Source: Lobosporangium transversale (Eukaryota > Mortierellomycota > Mortierellomycetes > Mortierellales > Mortierellaceae). Taken from it: 64,000 bases of DNA. Positions 22,001 to 33,130 of this stretch are shown here, in pieces. The notes beneath the pieces are model-generated. The model did no database searches, was not told where the DNA came from, and saw only the letters and a program-made list of their open reading frames with translations. The DNA lies in the NCBI RefSeq assembly GCF_002105155.1, contig NW_019028980.1:744001-808000 (forward strand), in the 5' to 3' direction. Each line of letters opens with the position of its first letter. Positions within the stretch are counted from its first letter, which is position 1. Position numbers and translations under genes: made by a program.

Positions 22001-22835
22001 TTGCAGGATTTGACGTATCATTGTTAGACGCTTCGCCCCAACCGCCATCGCCTGTTGATGTTGCAGCTGTTGGCGGAGCCCCCCATCCATTATTATCCTG
22101 CGTAGTTGTAGTTGTATCCCGACCCTCCTGGCCATCGTTGTTATTGTTTTGATTTGAGGCAAACCTTTCTCTTGTGCCTTCCTCACCTCCTGCCCCCCCT
22201 CCTCGTCCTCCTCTTCCACGTCCTCCACGCCCTCCACGTCCTCGTCCTCCTCGTGATGGAAATTGCTCTGACCCTCTACCACGACGACTGTTGGGGGGTG
22301 AAGATGATGCAGGAGCAGAGGCAGCCGCAGATGGGCCACTCGTACTAGCATCTACACCGGACTCAGCTGTACTGGCGCCGGCGGCAGCTGCTTCTGATGG
22401 CTTTTTACCTCTCTTGTTTCTCTTACTAGTGGGAGGAGTGGATGGAGCCTCTCCGGTGGATGATGGCTGCTGTCCTTCTTGACCTTCATCACCACCACCA
22501 CTGCGGATGGAGGGTGACGACGGAGCGGGGGCCGAGGAGCTTTCTCCATCCTTATCTGTGATGGCAGCCTTGTTCTTCCTAGGTTTTGGGGGCCTGGGTG
22601 AATTGCTATTGGCAGGGCTTGATACGGGTGTAACATTGCCATCACCATTGCTTGAATCTGCTGCTGTTACTGCTGTTGCTGTTTTGTCAGCTTTGTCAGT
22701 TTTATCAGCCTTGTTCTTCTTGTTGCCTTTACCCTGTTTGCCCTGCGGCTGCTTGTCCTTGTCCTGTTGTGGTTGAGTGGTATCTTGGCTGGTACCCTCA
22801 GTCACATTTTTTGGTTCAGATGTCGATTCGCTCAT
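18659..22835 (-). CDS. WG/GW- and RGG-rich protein fused to a degenerate DEAD-box (eIF4A-like) domain
   Basis: Exons 22835-21954, 21846-20359, 20162-20071, 19968-19059 and 18946-18659 join in frame (1,219 aa). Residues 1-790 are disordered and highly charged, with RGG/GRGG clusters and about eleven Trp set in G/S/D/E contexts (GWGD, GWGE, SWGGD), as in Argonaute-hook proteins. Residues of about 795-1215 follow the eIF4A/DEAD plan: MNLNPVVMASIARAGLEKPSNIQ (Q-motif region, here split), GKDLIAQSQS, then LVINYEMS and FGRSG near the end. The ATP-binding AxxGxGKT is replaced by SQSQNDRTN, no DEAD box can be found and the HRIGRxGR motif is lost, so it should not hydrolyse ATP. If the second intron is not spliced, a stop at 20344-20346 gives a shorter protein; two separate genes are the alternative, but no promoter room exists between them. 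Confidence 0.65.
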
Positions 22836-25215
22836 GGCTGCGGCTCTCGATCTGTCGCGTCGAATGAGCTGTAATGCGTTTTCTTTTGGGAAGGGAAGAG
22901 GAGGTGAGGTGGAGTAAGGAGAGGTTTAAAAGAACAAGAGAGAAGGAAAATAAAAAAGAGGGGGGGGAAGGTTGGGTGTGTGAAAGTATTAAATACATTC
23001 ATCAGCTATGAGCTCGCGTATCGTATTCACTTATTTCCGCACTCACAGGCTCACGAGACAATCTTCTGGAAAACGAGCTTGCATTTCTGCGGCTAAAAAT
23101 GCGTAAGGGTATTTACGAACTTTGATTGGCGCTAGAATAACAACTTTATTTCGCTGCAGGGATCAAATACCACATTCTTCCTTAACTAAGCAAGCATCAT
23201 TTTTTTTTTTTTTTTTTTTTAGTTCCGATGTTATTGAGAGCAAGAATGATGCTCTAAAAGTCGCAGCTATCCCAAGATTGAAGCCTACTGAGGAGTTCAA
23301 GATAGAATCTGTCATGGCAGCAGTTAGCAGCAACACCCACGGCCGCTACTACTGCCATAACACCCTACGGCAAGAAAGAAAACAAAAGAAAAGGATAAAA
23401 AGAAGGCCTGTATCACTATGTAAGGAACGCTGGCTTTTTTTTTTTTTTTTTTTCCCCACCAGCAAAGGCTTTCAGTTTTTTGCGCGCATGCACTAAAGTA
23501 ATGGCGTTTTCCTAAACATCAAATGTCAAATATCACACGCTAGTATTTAAAATCAGTACAAGAAGCCTTGCAATCCTTATCCTTTGAAGCTGCACTCATA
23601 AGGAATGCAGGTACTGAAGGATTATTCTTCATTTTCTCTTCAGAGCTCAGTTTAAGTTCTATCTATTTAAATGTGAAGGCTTTTAATATTTTCCCTCCAA
23701 GCTTTATTAAGGCTCAATCCTATCCAGAACTTTGACTAGAGGAGAGAGGATATGTCGCGTTGTCAAGTATTTTCTATAGGATTTTCGCCATTTTGTTCAG
23801 CAAAGATCTAGAAGCCATAACAGGCACTTCTTTCTTTCATTTTCATTACTTATTATGGTTCACCACGAATTACAGAGGAGGCACACATCCCACTTATGGA
23901 GAGCACTTTCAGTCAGGAACTTGAAGCGTGTTACCAGTCGAGAAATATCTTTCTTGGAGTGCTTTTATATTTCCGAAGATCTGGAAGATATCTCGGGCAC
24001 GGTAATCTCCTGGTATTCTGGCTGCAAGCACAAGCATGTCGGTAGATATAGCATAAATGGTCATCCGAATGGATAAGGTCGCAAACTATCCTGAGATTGT
24101 TCTCCATGTCTGTGGAATTAGCATTGTATGTCTTTGCAATACAGAAGCACACGGCCAATACATCTACCAAAGCAATGTTTGCATAGTAAAACCCAGAAGC
24201 CAAGCTAGATAATAGCATAGGAGAAGACAATAAATTAGCTTTGTGGGTTATGTGCTGTAACGAGTAAAACTTTGAGCTATCGCTTTTTGGATTTTGTTAT
24301 TCTTGCCAATGTAGTGGCAGTAACTCGAGCTTAGGATAGCGAGAGGCGGAGGCCCATTGAAACGGGTAGTTTGTGGCTGTAAGGAAGACAAAAGCGCAAA
24401 GGGTGGGTTTTATAGTTTCAACGATAGTGATGCTTCGCCACAATGTTGAGTATCAGTACTCTTTAGGATACGATTGAATTGAGCCATGCAGGTAATTTAA
24501 AATCCCCTTCATCTGGATGGGGAAAGTTCAATAGTGACTGGAATAAAATTGAATAGGAAAACGTCTCCTCATAAAGTCATTGTGAAGATGTTGTGCGTGC
24601 TGAGACTCCTATCCATGCTTCCGTCAATTAAAATCAAATCCTGTCTGAAAATTTATAAAGGGATCAATTTTATCCTCCTACAGCGATACAAGGGTTTGTT
24701 TATTTACGTTTGGCAAATTTGGCAAATTAGGAGAAGCTGACAACCCCAGTTTTCAGCGCCTCCTGTAATTATGCTTACTACCCACAGCCCAGTCATACTC
24801 TTATGCACATGAGGAAATAGATAAAGATTTACACACAAGTAATTACTTTTTTTTATAAAAATAATAAAAAAAAAAAAAAAAAAAAATAGAGAGAACCAGT
24901 TCTCGCCCGATGAAGAGAAAGATGTGTTCACTTAAACTAGTCCTAACCGCATGTGAAGCGCCCGGTCATAAACATTCTGACTATCTTTAAAGATACGATT
25001 GAATTGATCCAACGCAAATGATTTTATTAAAAAAGAGTATACTAAAAGTTTCGGAACCATATATATTTTTGTCCTCATCCCTTAAATCGGGTAGGGAAAT
25101 TATGTTTATCAAACGCGATCGAAATAAAAATAGAAGGAATGCTACTCAGGAAGTCATTGACTGGACAGCGCTGTGCTTAAAATTATAGGGAAATTTGTCA
25201 GTGTCCTGACGCGTT

Positions 25216-25251
<36 letters not shown>

Positions 25252-25453
25252 TAACGATAGAGAGTATGAACTTGGTTTTGTAGTGCAAACCTTTCCCTCG
25301 AAAAATAAAACTGAAGCGGCTCTTATCTTCAGAGCATCTCCAAAGATTACGACAATGCCTCCATATCAAACAGAAGAGGTTTAGAACTGCACAGTACTTG
25401 TTTGAATATCGTATAACAGCCCTTAAAAAAAAAAGCTTCAAGTATGGTCTGGG

Positions 25454-25485
<32 letters not shown>

Positions 25486-26572
25486 CACCTTCGTCTATTC
25501 TAATCTTTACACTGTACAAGCTCGGGGGGGGGGGGGGTTTGTCTTTTTTTCTTGAGCTTATTTTGCAGGGGTTTTTTTTTCTTTTGTTAAGGACTGTTTT
25601 TACGTTATTCGAATACGTACTGTGCCAGTTTTAAGCCTCTTTTACCTAATCCGGAGGCGATGATACAGTCTGTGGAGATGCTCTGAAGGTGAGAGCTGCT
25701 TCACTTTTAGTTTTTGAGCGGAAGAATCTGCATTAAAAAACCCAAGTTCATGTTCTCTATTATTATTGTTAATTTTATATTTTGACTAACATTGCCTAAA
25801 ATCTAAAACAACGCACGAGCCAAGTAAAATCTAAACGTAAAAAAAACGCGTCAAATTTTCAGAGCACTTTGATAACTTTTTTTTTATAACTCCTATAACG
25901 CAAAGTACAAGGATCTTGCTCTACATGGATGATGGGGAGGATACATAAAAAGGGTTATAAAGCGACACCGCCGTGGTTGCTTACCTGTTACAAGTCGATG
26001 GGCTGTCGTGCTCGTAAGAATACTCTTCAATATCTCAACCGTTCCAATAAAGACTTAGGATTGATTCTGGCAACCCTAAACCAGTCCTTGCGCGTATGTG
26101 CTCACAGGGATGAAAGTTATTTTGGTAGCATTGCTAGGCCATAGGCGGTGGAGAGCAGGGGAAGACCCTTCTTCAAGTCCCCCTTACCTTTTATATTCAG
26201 TGAAATAGCTTTCAGAATCGACATGCCTCAGAAGGATATGATGTAATGATAGTAATAGTAATAAAAGCAATATCAGCCTTCGGTTCCATTTCCGGCTTAT
26301 TCTTGTCGTTTCACAAAAGCATATTCCGCATCCTTCTTTGCTTTGGCCTCCTATCAATGATATCATAGCCGGCTTTGTCTTGTTCCATGCCATATGCCTG
26401 GGTACTGCTTACCTCCAAGATGCTCTTTGTTTTTTGTTAAGATGTCATAAGACAGAGATATGGAATGGATGTGATTGGCCCAGGATAGCTTGTACTCCTG
26501 AATAAGTCGCATTTTTCATGCATGGTGCGTTGTCCATGCACGGTAGGACTACAGCAGTGAATAAAGTCTCAT
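22836..26572. other. Gene-poor AT-rich region left of the mirrored element
   Basis: No secure gene. A coding-looking stretch at 23221-23400 (SDVIESKNDALKVAAIPRL and on) follows a 22-base T-run and an AG, so it may be a stranded exon or relic. Homopolymers: T22/A16 back to back (25214-25251), A28 (about 25456-25483), G14 (25524-25537). A 15-base GATACGATTGAATTG occurs at about 24468 and 24992. Other frames are short and unconvincing. Confidence 0.5.
25214..25251. repeat. Adjacent T22 and A16 homopolymers
   Basis: A perfect A/T fold-back with no loop, flanked by GC-containing unique sequence. Confidence 0.85.
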
Positions 26573-26599
26573 TGACCTGTACTGATGTACTGAACATTC

Positions 26600-26880
26600 G
26601 TACTGAAGTTTTTTTCAGTAAATTTTTACTTATTATTTACTTATTATTTACTTACACATCGGTAAAAAAAAAAAAAAAAAAAGTAAATTTTGAGTAAAAC
26701 AAAAGTATATTTCGAGTAAAAATCAGTAAGTACTTACTGAAAATATACTTTTTACTTACTTTTGTTTTACTGATATTTACTGAAAATATACTTTTGTTTT
26801 ACTGATATTTACTGGAAATATACTTATTATTTACTTTTGTTTTACTCAAAATTTACTTTTCTTACTTTTCTTTCAGGGGG
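26600..26880. repeat. Subterminal iteron region with nested inverted repeat (left arm)
   Basis: More than a dozen TTTACT/AGTAAA units occur in about 280 bp. Within it 26682-26707 (AGTAAATTTTGAGTAAAACA...) is the exact reverse complement of 26832-26857, so the arm end itself can fold. The mirror copy is at about 39563-39843. Such subterminal arrays often bind transposase or replication proteins. Confidence 0.7.
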
Positions 26881-27079
26881 CCTGCACTTGAATTCCCCGT
26901 ATATGCACGAGCAAACCAAAGCCACTTACTGATGGGTCTCCACATATGCATGTGGATAGGCTGTCATGGACACACGTTGTTCAGAACATGAGATCAACTT
27001 CTATCAAGTATTCAGCGTGCTACCATGATTAAAAGCGACCACCTTCATTTCATGTTGATAGACATGCTTTTCAGGACTT

Positions 27080-27112
<33 letters not shown>

Positions 27113-27387
27113 GCAGACATAGTATATATAGCCCCGTTTCATTTGGTCATGATACCTTATATTTTTTAAATTGATTGAATAGGCTCCAGCGAAAATTGAA
27201 TTGTATTGAATAGCAACTCTAATTCTGATGTCGTTCGCTACTTGCAAGCTTGGCTCGCTGTCCTCTATTTGCACGCCTAGCGGCGGAAGAGGTCAGTGGC
27301 TTTGACGTTGAATAACTGTTATGCGTCATCATGTTTTGCTTCCGCTTCCTTGCCTTCACTCTTAGCTCTCACGCAACGCAATCAAAC

Positions 27388-28198
27388 ATGATGATCGTCA
27401 AATTCACAGAGTTCCATCAAGTAAGTAGTAAACATTATCTTTTTTTATCATTTAGCTGCGCTTCCTAATTATCTGTAAGTAATCTCTGGTTTCTTACAAT
27501 GAATAGACGCGGACTTTTTCGATCCAATGAGAACATCGCAGCTTCCTTCTCCCTTTTCTTTTCTTTGACCTTGAAGGTCGTTACAAGGAGACACCAGATG
27601 TTCTGCTGATTCGAACCGGCCACTGTACTAGTGGGGAAGCTTTTGAACAGATCTTTGGTCTTGTGCAAAAGCTTCAGCCCCCCGGTAATTAAGAGTCTGT
27701 CAAGCATCTGAATCTTTCTTTTTCTTTTTTTTTTTATTCTTTTCTTTGACCTTGAAGGTCGTTACAAGGAGACACCAGATGTTCTGCTGATTCGAACCGG
27801 CCACTGTACTAGTGGGGAAGCTTTTGAACAGATCTTTGGTCTTGTGCAAAAGCTTCAGCCCCCCGGTAATTAAGAGTCTGTCAAACATCCGAGTCTTTTA
27901 TTTTCTTTTTCTTTTATTTTCTTTTTCTTTTATTTTCTTTTTCTTTTCTTTTTCTTTTCTTTTTCTTTTTCTTTTCTTTTTCTTTTTCTTTTCTTTTTCT
28001 TTTTCTTTTTTTTCCTCCGAAATATGGCTCTGCCTTGGTTCCTACTATCTCCTGTCGGCTCCTTAGGTTCGACCACAAGTTGCCGTATGCTCTCCGTCTC
28101 GGAAAAATGGATAAGGATGTGATCCTTTGCATGGTACTACAAACGCATGGCCTTTATTCAAACCTGCAACCTGCAACTCGATATCAAAACCGATTTTA
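27388..28198 (+). CDS. Unresolved spliced coding candidate in the left arm
   Basis: Pieces with coding character lie in order: ATG at 27388 (MMIVKFTEFHQ) ending at a GTAAGT donor; a 19-nt piece at 27456-27474 between AG and GTAAGT; a piece from 27507 (YADFFDPMRTSQ); a twice-repeated piece reading RYKETPDVLLIRTGHCTSG; and a last piece from about 28070 reading FDHKLPYALRLGKMDKDV and stopping at about 28198. I could not join all of them in frame, so this may be a decaying or mis-read gene. I recognise no domain. Confidence 0.3.
27556..27901 (+). repeat. Tandem duplication, two units 181 bp apart (left arm)
   Basis: About 165 bp beginning near TTTGACCTTGAAGGTCG and ending past AGAGTCTGTCA is repeated at 27556-27720 and 27737-27901 with only a few changes at the 3' side. 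It is followed by a long TTTTC/TTTTA microsatellite (27902-28011). Mirror copies lie at about 38543-38888. Confidence 0.85.
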
Positions 28199-28421
28199 AC
28201 TTACTATCATATACTCTGTATTAATATTAGATCAATCAAGATTTCATTCGTTTGCACACTCAGATGATTAGCAGTTATCGGTCTGCGGTTTTTGTTGAGG
28301 GGCATGGATGAGGGTATCGTGGGCAAGACTCTTGACGGATTTGTTTATAATTCGTTGGAATAGCAAGAAGCATCAGGCATTAAAGATGAATAGTACAATA
28401 AACAATCCTTAATGAAGCAAT

Positions 28422-30133
28422 TTATTCTGATCTCTTGCGCTTTCTATCCTTGAGCTTGCAGAGGTGAAAAGATGGCCTCACCCATGTATGGGCATGTTTC
28501 ACCGCGCCTGTAACGCTCGCGGGTCGCCCCTCGACAGCTTCCTTGGCTTTCAAGTAAGGTGCCTTTGTAGCCTCCAGAATTGGCACTGCTTCTGCAATTA
28601 CTCCAAGGCTCTTCTTATCCTTGGGCAGTGTGACCTTGCCCAATAGTCTGGGGATATAAATGGCTTCGCAATCTAGGGTCATTACGAAGATCTCCATTTG
28701 ATCCTCTAAAAGCGTGAATTAGCACCACTGTCTCCGTTTAGGTTTCATGGATTATAAAAATATACAAGAGTATAACATACTTTGAACAAGCAGACCCAGG
28801 ACCGTTGGGTCTACCACACCCTCAGCGAACAAGAGATCTAGTGCCAGCTTCATCTCAGAAAGTAATTTCCTGAAATCTCTACGAAGGAACACGTTAGAAG
28901 TGCCTGGGAGTTTCACCTCCACTATGAGTAGAGGCAGACCGTTGGCCGTAACCAAGTGATCTGGTCTAAAGCGCTCCTCATAGTATTCCTCCGTTGGGAA
29001 TTCGTAATCGCTGAAAGCGGAGGCGTGTTATACCAAGAGTGAAGAAATAACATGTGAATATCCTGCAGAAGTGAATGAAGAACAAAGAACTGACAGGTCC
29101 ACTACTCACCAAAGTCCTATAGTTTCTGCGATGGCATAGAGGTAGGGCCTGAGGTAGAGCATGCTGTATGTCATCTCGTTTATTTTGGGTGGCTCCCAAA
29201 AGAACGTATCGCTGCCAACCGTGGTGAAAATACTCTTGAGCATTTCACTTGCTCCTTCCCAACCCTGTTCAAGACAGGCGCGATACTCGGAAGCAGAGTT
29301 TGACGCCTCTGCTTTCTCCATGCAGAATTTGGAAAAAGCCAAATCCTGCTCACTCAAGGCTACGGTCGTTGTAGCCTTGAAAAAGTGGCTAAGGATCATA
29401 CCATGCCTGTCTTTTGGACAATACTTTTCCATAAATTCCTTTGTAAAAATGAAGTTTATGGAGCTTGAAATCACAGTAAGAACTGTATTAGTGTCACGAC
29501 CTTCGGTGTATTCTCAAGCAATGAAATAAATGGTTGTAAAAAGCACTCACAGAATATCAGGTGAAGAGAGGAGCGTTCCCTGGCGCTGTTCCTCAAGTTT
29601 AACGAGCTCTTCTCGTGCCTCCATGAGGAGAGAAGACACGTCGAAACGTCCTTTCAAGACCAATCTATCCGTGACCTGGCTACTCCTCTCGCCTTCCCCA
29701 GTGAGGCGGTTGACAGGCTCAGACTTTTTAGTCTTGTCAGACTCGTTAGACTAGTTGTTATTATTTTATTAATATTGGAATCATAATGGAAGTAAATATT
29801 AGTCAAATCGGATCAATTCGTTGGTTCAACGTTAATTTATTCGATACATACCCCCTCCAGGTAACCTCTGATTTTTCTTGTTTTTATGTCTACAAGTAGG
29901 GCACGTAAGCTCTCCTTGTAAATCATATTCACGACCGAATCGTTATTTTTTGGTCGCGTCATGTTCTTGATCCTTGTAATAATGTTGTTGAAGCTTTTAA
30001 CACTACGGCCCATACAGTTTTCTTTGGCGATCAATTCGACGAAATGGAAAATGGTAAGATCCTTTGGGCTTGGCCATTCGCCAATTGGAAATTGGCATAC
30101 CATGTTTTCGAAAATGAATGAGTTGACGGCCAT
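28422..30133 (-). CDS. PD-(D/E)XK nuclease-like protein, left-arm copy, five exons
   Basis: Exons 30133-29852, 29750-29551, 29463-29110, 29010-28781 and 28705-28422 join in frame (449 aa). Residues 292-312 read like a PD-(D/E)XK core: Asp296 in FRPDHLV, then a hydrophobic strand ending Glu310-Val-Lys312 (LLIVEVK). The N-terminal 280 residues are mostly helical and match no family that I know; the tail is basic (KLKDRKRKRSE). Restriction-like nucleases of this sort serve in transposons, in homing and in effectors, and the context with a helicase and DUF6589 protein favours a mobile-element role. Its promoter is the 830 bp up to the helicase start. Catalytic assignment is inference from a short motif. 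Confidence 0.68.
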
Positions 30134-30963
30134 TTTGTCTGAAGAGGTTTAATAAAGTGGTGCGGAAGTTTTTTTAAAAGTGTTACGAAGATGAGAGTGA
30201 CAAAACTTGGCTTGTTGCTTAAGACAATGTGAGATGTTTTTCAGATATTAGAAGTCAAGGAGATCAAAAGTTGTTTTTATTATTGTCAAACGAGAGCCTT
30301 TTATCAAAGACTCTCTATGACCGTCACATGATATTCTGACCTTATGAATAAAAATGGAAGTGCACCTGAGGTGCACTCCCAAGCCTCGGTACGTAACAAC
30401 TCCCCCCTAGGCTCGTCACCAGCCTGAGGACGAAGCGCACGTGTGTTTACACGTGCTGCAAGGCAAGCGTGCCTAAAAAGGCAACTGGTGGCTTGCTCTT
30501 GCAGATGCTTCTCTCTCAGGCTGGTGACGAGCCTATCTCTCAGGCTGGAATCAAAAGTCGACTATTAGCTGGCGACTTAAATTTTTTGAATTTTTTTTTT
30601 TTTCAAAGTCAAAAATCATATGGAAGAGCGTACAAAACACATGCAACTCACATTCATGCTTATATGGAGTCAATCTGGCATATATAGATCGGATACACAT
30701 ATACTTTTCAACATTAACTTTTATCTTTCTTTCTCTCTCTTACCTTTCTTCTCCCTCTCCCTCTCCTTCTCCCTCTCCCTCTCCCTCTTCCTCTCTCTCT
30801 CCCTCACCACCTCACTCTTCCCCTCGCCTTCACCCCTTCTCTCACTCTCATTGCGCTCCCATTGCAATCTCATTACACACCTGCTACACACTCATTACCG
30901 ACCTGTAGTTTTCTCTAACATTTGCAAAAAAAAAATTAATAAAATATTTTGCAACATTAACAA
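30134..30963. promoter_or_regulatory. Bidirectional promoter, left arm (nuclease outward, helicase inward)
   Basis: 830 bp between two divergent start codons. It has an imperfect fold-back of AGGCTCGTCACCAGCCTGAG near 30410 and its complement near 30520, a long CT-rich tract (30727-30860), and A10 just before the helicase start. All but the last 6 bases are shared with the other arm. Confidence 0.6.
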
Positions 30964-33081
30964 ATGTCAGCTACTGGTACTCCAGCAAACCCAGCAAGCG
31001 AATATTCCATCCTACCTGATGATGTTGGTCAGAGATGCTATGATACCTTCAAGTTTTACCCAAGAAAGGAGCAACTTGAAGTTGTGGAGACAATTGGACG
31101 CCATCAAGATTGTATTTTGATTGCTGGTACAGGGTGGGGCAAGACGTTGGTGTATTTTCTTCCACTAGTTCTGTGGCCGAAAGAAATTATAGTCATTATC
31201 ACGCCGCTGAGAGCGCTAGGAGATGAACAGTCGGAAAAACTCGACTTATCTGGTATCCCAAACATCCATCTGAAGAAAGGAACAGAGTTTTCAGTCAGTG
31301 ATCTGGTTAAGGGAAAGTACCGCGCTGTGTTTATGTCGCCTGAGATAATTTTTCAGAACCCTCGTGTGAGCTCACTTTGGAGCATCCCTGAATGGAAGAA
31401 CCGATTAAGAGCGGTGGTGGTGGATGAGGCCCATTGTATTGGGACTTGGGGAGGACAATTTAGAACTGACTATGCGAAGCTCGGGCACTTACGCGCAAAA
31501 GTATCTCCTTCAACCTGCTTTGTGGCCGTCTCCGCCATATTGCCCCCAGTGCTTCTCTCTGAAGTTTTGAAGACGCTTCATTTTAGTAATCCTGTTATAT
31601 TTAACTATGGTAACGATCGGACTAATATCCAGCTTCATGTAAAGCAACTACGATACAAAGCGTCCTCCTACCAAGATCTCGAATTTCTGAAAGATGGCAT
31701 CAAGACAATTGTCTATTTTGATGAAATTCGACAGGCGGAAGCAGCAGCTCGACACGTTGGTGAGCTCATAGGCTGTCGTCAAGTCGCAGTATATCACTCG
31801 ATGAAGTCAGATCCCCTAAAGAAGATAAGAATGTCTGATTTTAAAAACAACGAAATACAAGTCCTCATGTCCACAGAGGCCGCTGGCATGGGTTGCGACA
31901 TGAATGATGTTATCAGAGTCATTCAGTACGGATATCCTAAAAATCTGTCAACCCTGATTCAGAGACTTGGTCGTGCAGCACGCAACCCTGATCTAGAAGG
32001 GGATGGCATCCTTCTTGTCCCGGCATCCAATAGTAAATCTATAGGTAATGTGGATAAAGATATTGTTGAATATGTCAAAACTACAGGTTGTCGCCGCGAG
32101 CTCCTTAATAACTTTTTCGGGAACCAACATAAAGTTATTTCAAGGTGTTGTGACATCTGTAATCCTTCTCTTCCATCAACAGAGGAATCTTTACATGGAT
32201 TAGTTGCGGCAGATACAAGCGACTCTGGTAGTATACTTCCGAAAGTATCATTCACTGAAGCGGAGCGGAAGGTGATAGTAAAGGCAATTGAAACATGGCG
32301 GTATAACATTTTCAAGGAGCAATACGAAGGTCGTTCTCTCTTTGTAAGCCTCGAATGTATCATGTCAAACAAAATGATCAAAACACTTGCTGGAAAAGTC
32401 GCGAGGATAAAACCGTCTGAGTCAGTTCAATCTGTCATTCCATGGCTCTCCATTAAGCAGGATCATATAAAAACTCTGGATGACATGATTGTTGATCTGA
32501 AGACGGACATCATGGCAAGGAGAACACAATCAAGATCAGCGAGTCGTCCATCAGTACAAGATGCGGAGGCAAAGCCAATACAGCAAGTGCATCATTTGCT
32601 TGAGCATCAGCAGGAAAGACAATATGGGCAATTTAGCACAATTCAAGGACTGGAGGCGCTACTCAAGTCGCAAAAAGTCCATCATCTAATACGACAACCA
32701 CCGCTGAAGCAGTTAATACCATGGGATGCATTAGGGCCTCTACAGCACCAAGAATGCCATTGTTGCAAGCTATCAGAGTTGCAACAACCACTGGAACAAC
32801 AGCAACTACTTTTGCAACAGATATTGCAAGCAATTTTGAGTAATCCACCAACGCGGCAACTGCTGTTACAGCCGCCACTGAATCAGTTGCTGCTCAGACA
32901 ACCACTGCAATGTCAACAACCATTGCAAGAAGGACTACAAGAGCACGAGCCACCGCAGGAACAACCGCAGGAGCACCCTAGAAAAGAGAAACTGACATCT
33001 CGGTCTTCACGAAAGCGCAAAGAGCTAAGTAGTCCAACAACATCACAAAATAATATAAAATTTATATCTTGGGAACCATGA
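30964..33081 (+). CDS. RecQ-like DEAH helicase of the mirrored element
   Basis: Intronless, 705 aa. RecQ motif 0 (FKFYPRKEQLE, 30-39), Walker A AGTGWGKT (54-61), TPLRALGDEQ (81-90), DEAH box VVDEAHCIGTWG (153-164), VSAILPP (190-196) and motif VI QRLGRAAR (334-341) are all present, so an active 3'-5' ATP-dependent DNA helicase is likely. A Cys group (CRREL..CCDICNP, about 375-400) resembles the RecQ zinc-binding subdomain. The last 180 residues are a Gln/Leu/Pro-rich repeat with a basic end (KRKELSS). RecQ-type genes are often carried in subtelomeric and mobile DNA of fungi. It converges on the DUF6589 gene with only 49 bp between stop codons. Confidence 0.9.
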   Translation: MSATGTPANPASEYSILPDDVGQRCYDTFKFYPRKEQLEVVETIGRHQDCILIAGTGWGKTLVYFLPLVLWPKEIIVIITPLRALGDEQSEKLDLSGIPNIHLKKGTEFSVSDLVKGKYRAVFMSPEIIFQNPRVSSLWSIPEWKNRLRAVVVDEAHCIGTWGGQFRTDYAKLGHLRAKVSPSTCFVAVSAILPPVLLSEVLKTLHFSNPVIFNYGNDRTNIQLHVKQLRYKASSYQDLEFLKDGIKTIVYFDEIRQAEAAARHVGELIGCRQVAVYHSMKSDPLKKIRMSDFKNNEIQVLMSTEAAGMGCDMNDVIRVIQYGYPKNLSTLIQRLGRAARNPDLEGDGILLVPASNSKSIGNVDKDIVEYVKTTGCRRELLNNFFGNQHKVISRCCDICNPSLPSTEESLHGLVAADTSDSGSILPKVSFTEAERKVIVKAIETWRYNIFKEQYEGRSLFVSLECIMSNKMIKTLAGKVARIKPSESVQSVIPWLSIKQDHIKTLDDMIVDLKTDIMARRTQSRSASRPSVQDAEAKPIQQVHHLLEHQQERQYGQFSTIQGLEALLKSQKVHHLIRQPPLKQLIPWDALGPLQHQECHCCKLSELQQPLEQQQLLLQQILQAILSNPPTRQLLLQPPLNQLLLRQPLQCQQPLQEGLQEHEPPQEQPQEHPRKEKLTSRSSRKRKELSSPTTSQNNIKFISWEP

Positions 33082-33130
33082 AGATTTTTATCATTCAATA
33101 AACAAATTAAGCAAACAGAATCTCTTTGGT

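Larger units (their letters stand above)
26573..30957 (+). repeat. Left arm of the giant inverted repeat
   Basis: It starts TGACCTGTACTGATGTACTG and ends GCAACAT, seven bases before the helicase ATG. It mirrors 35487-39870. Confidence 0.92.

Noticed and set aside
20400-22800. Long frames on both strands over the GW/RGG region
   Set aside because: They are shadows of a compositionally biased coding sequence; only the minus-strand frame gives ordered WG and RGG motifs and in-frame splicing to the DEAD-like part.
26560-26580. Target-site duplication at the ends of the mirrored element
   Set aside because: Sequences just outside 26573 and 39870 share no direct repeat that I can see, so I do not claim one.
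27600-27640. GGTTCGAATC-like T-loop (minus strand) suggesting a tRNA
   Set aside because: No pairing T stem, anticodon arm or acceptor stem around it; it is part of the tandem duplication.
30620-30963. Open frame running into the helicase start
   Set aside because: Low-complexity translation of the CT-rich promoter, out of frame with the helicase.
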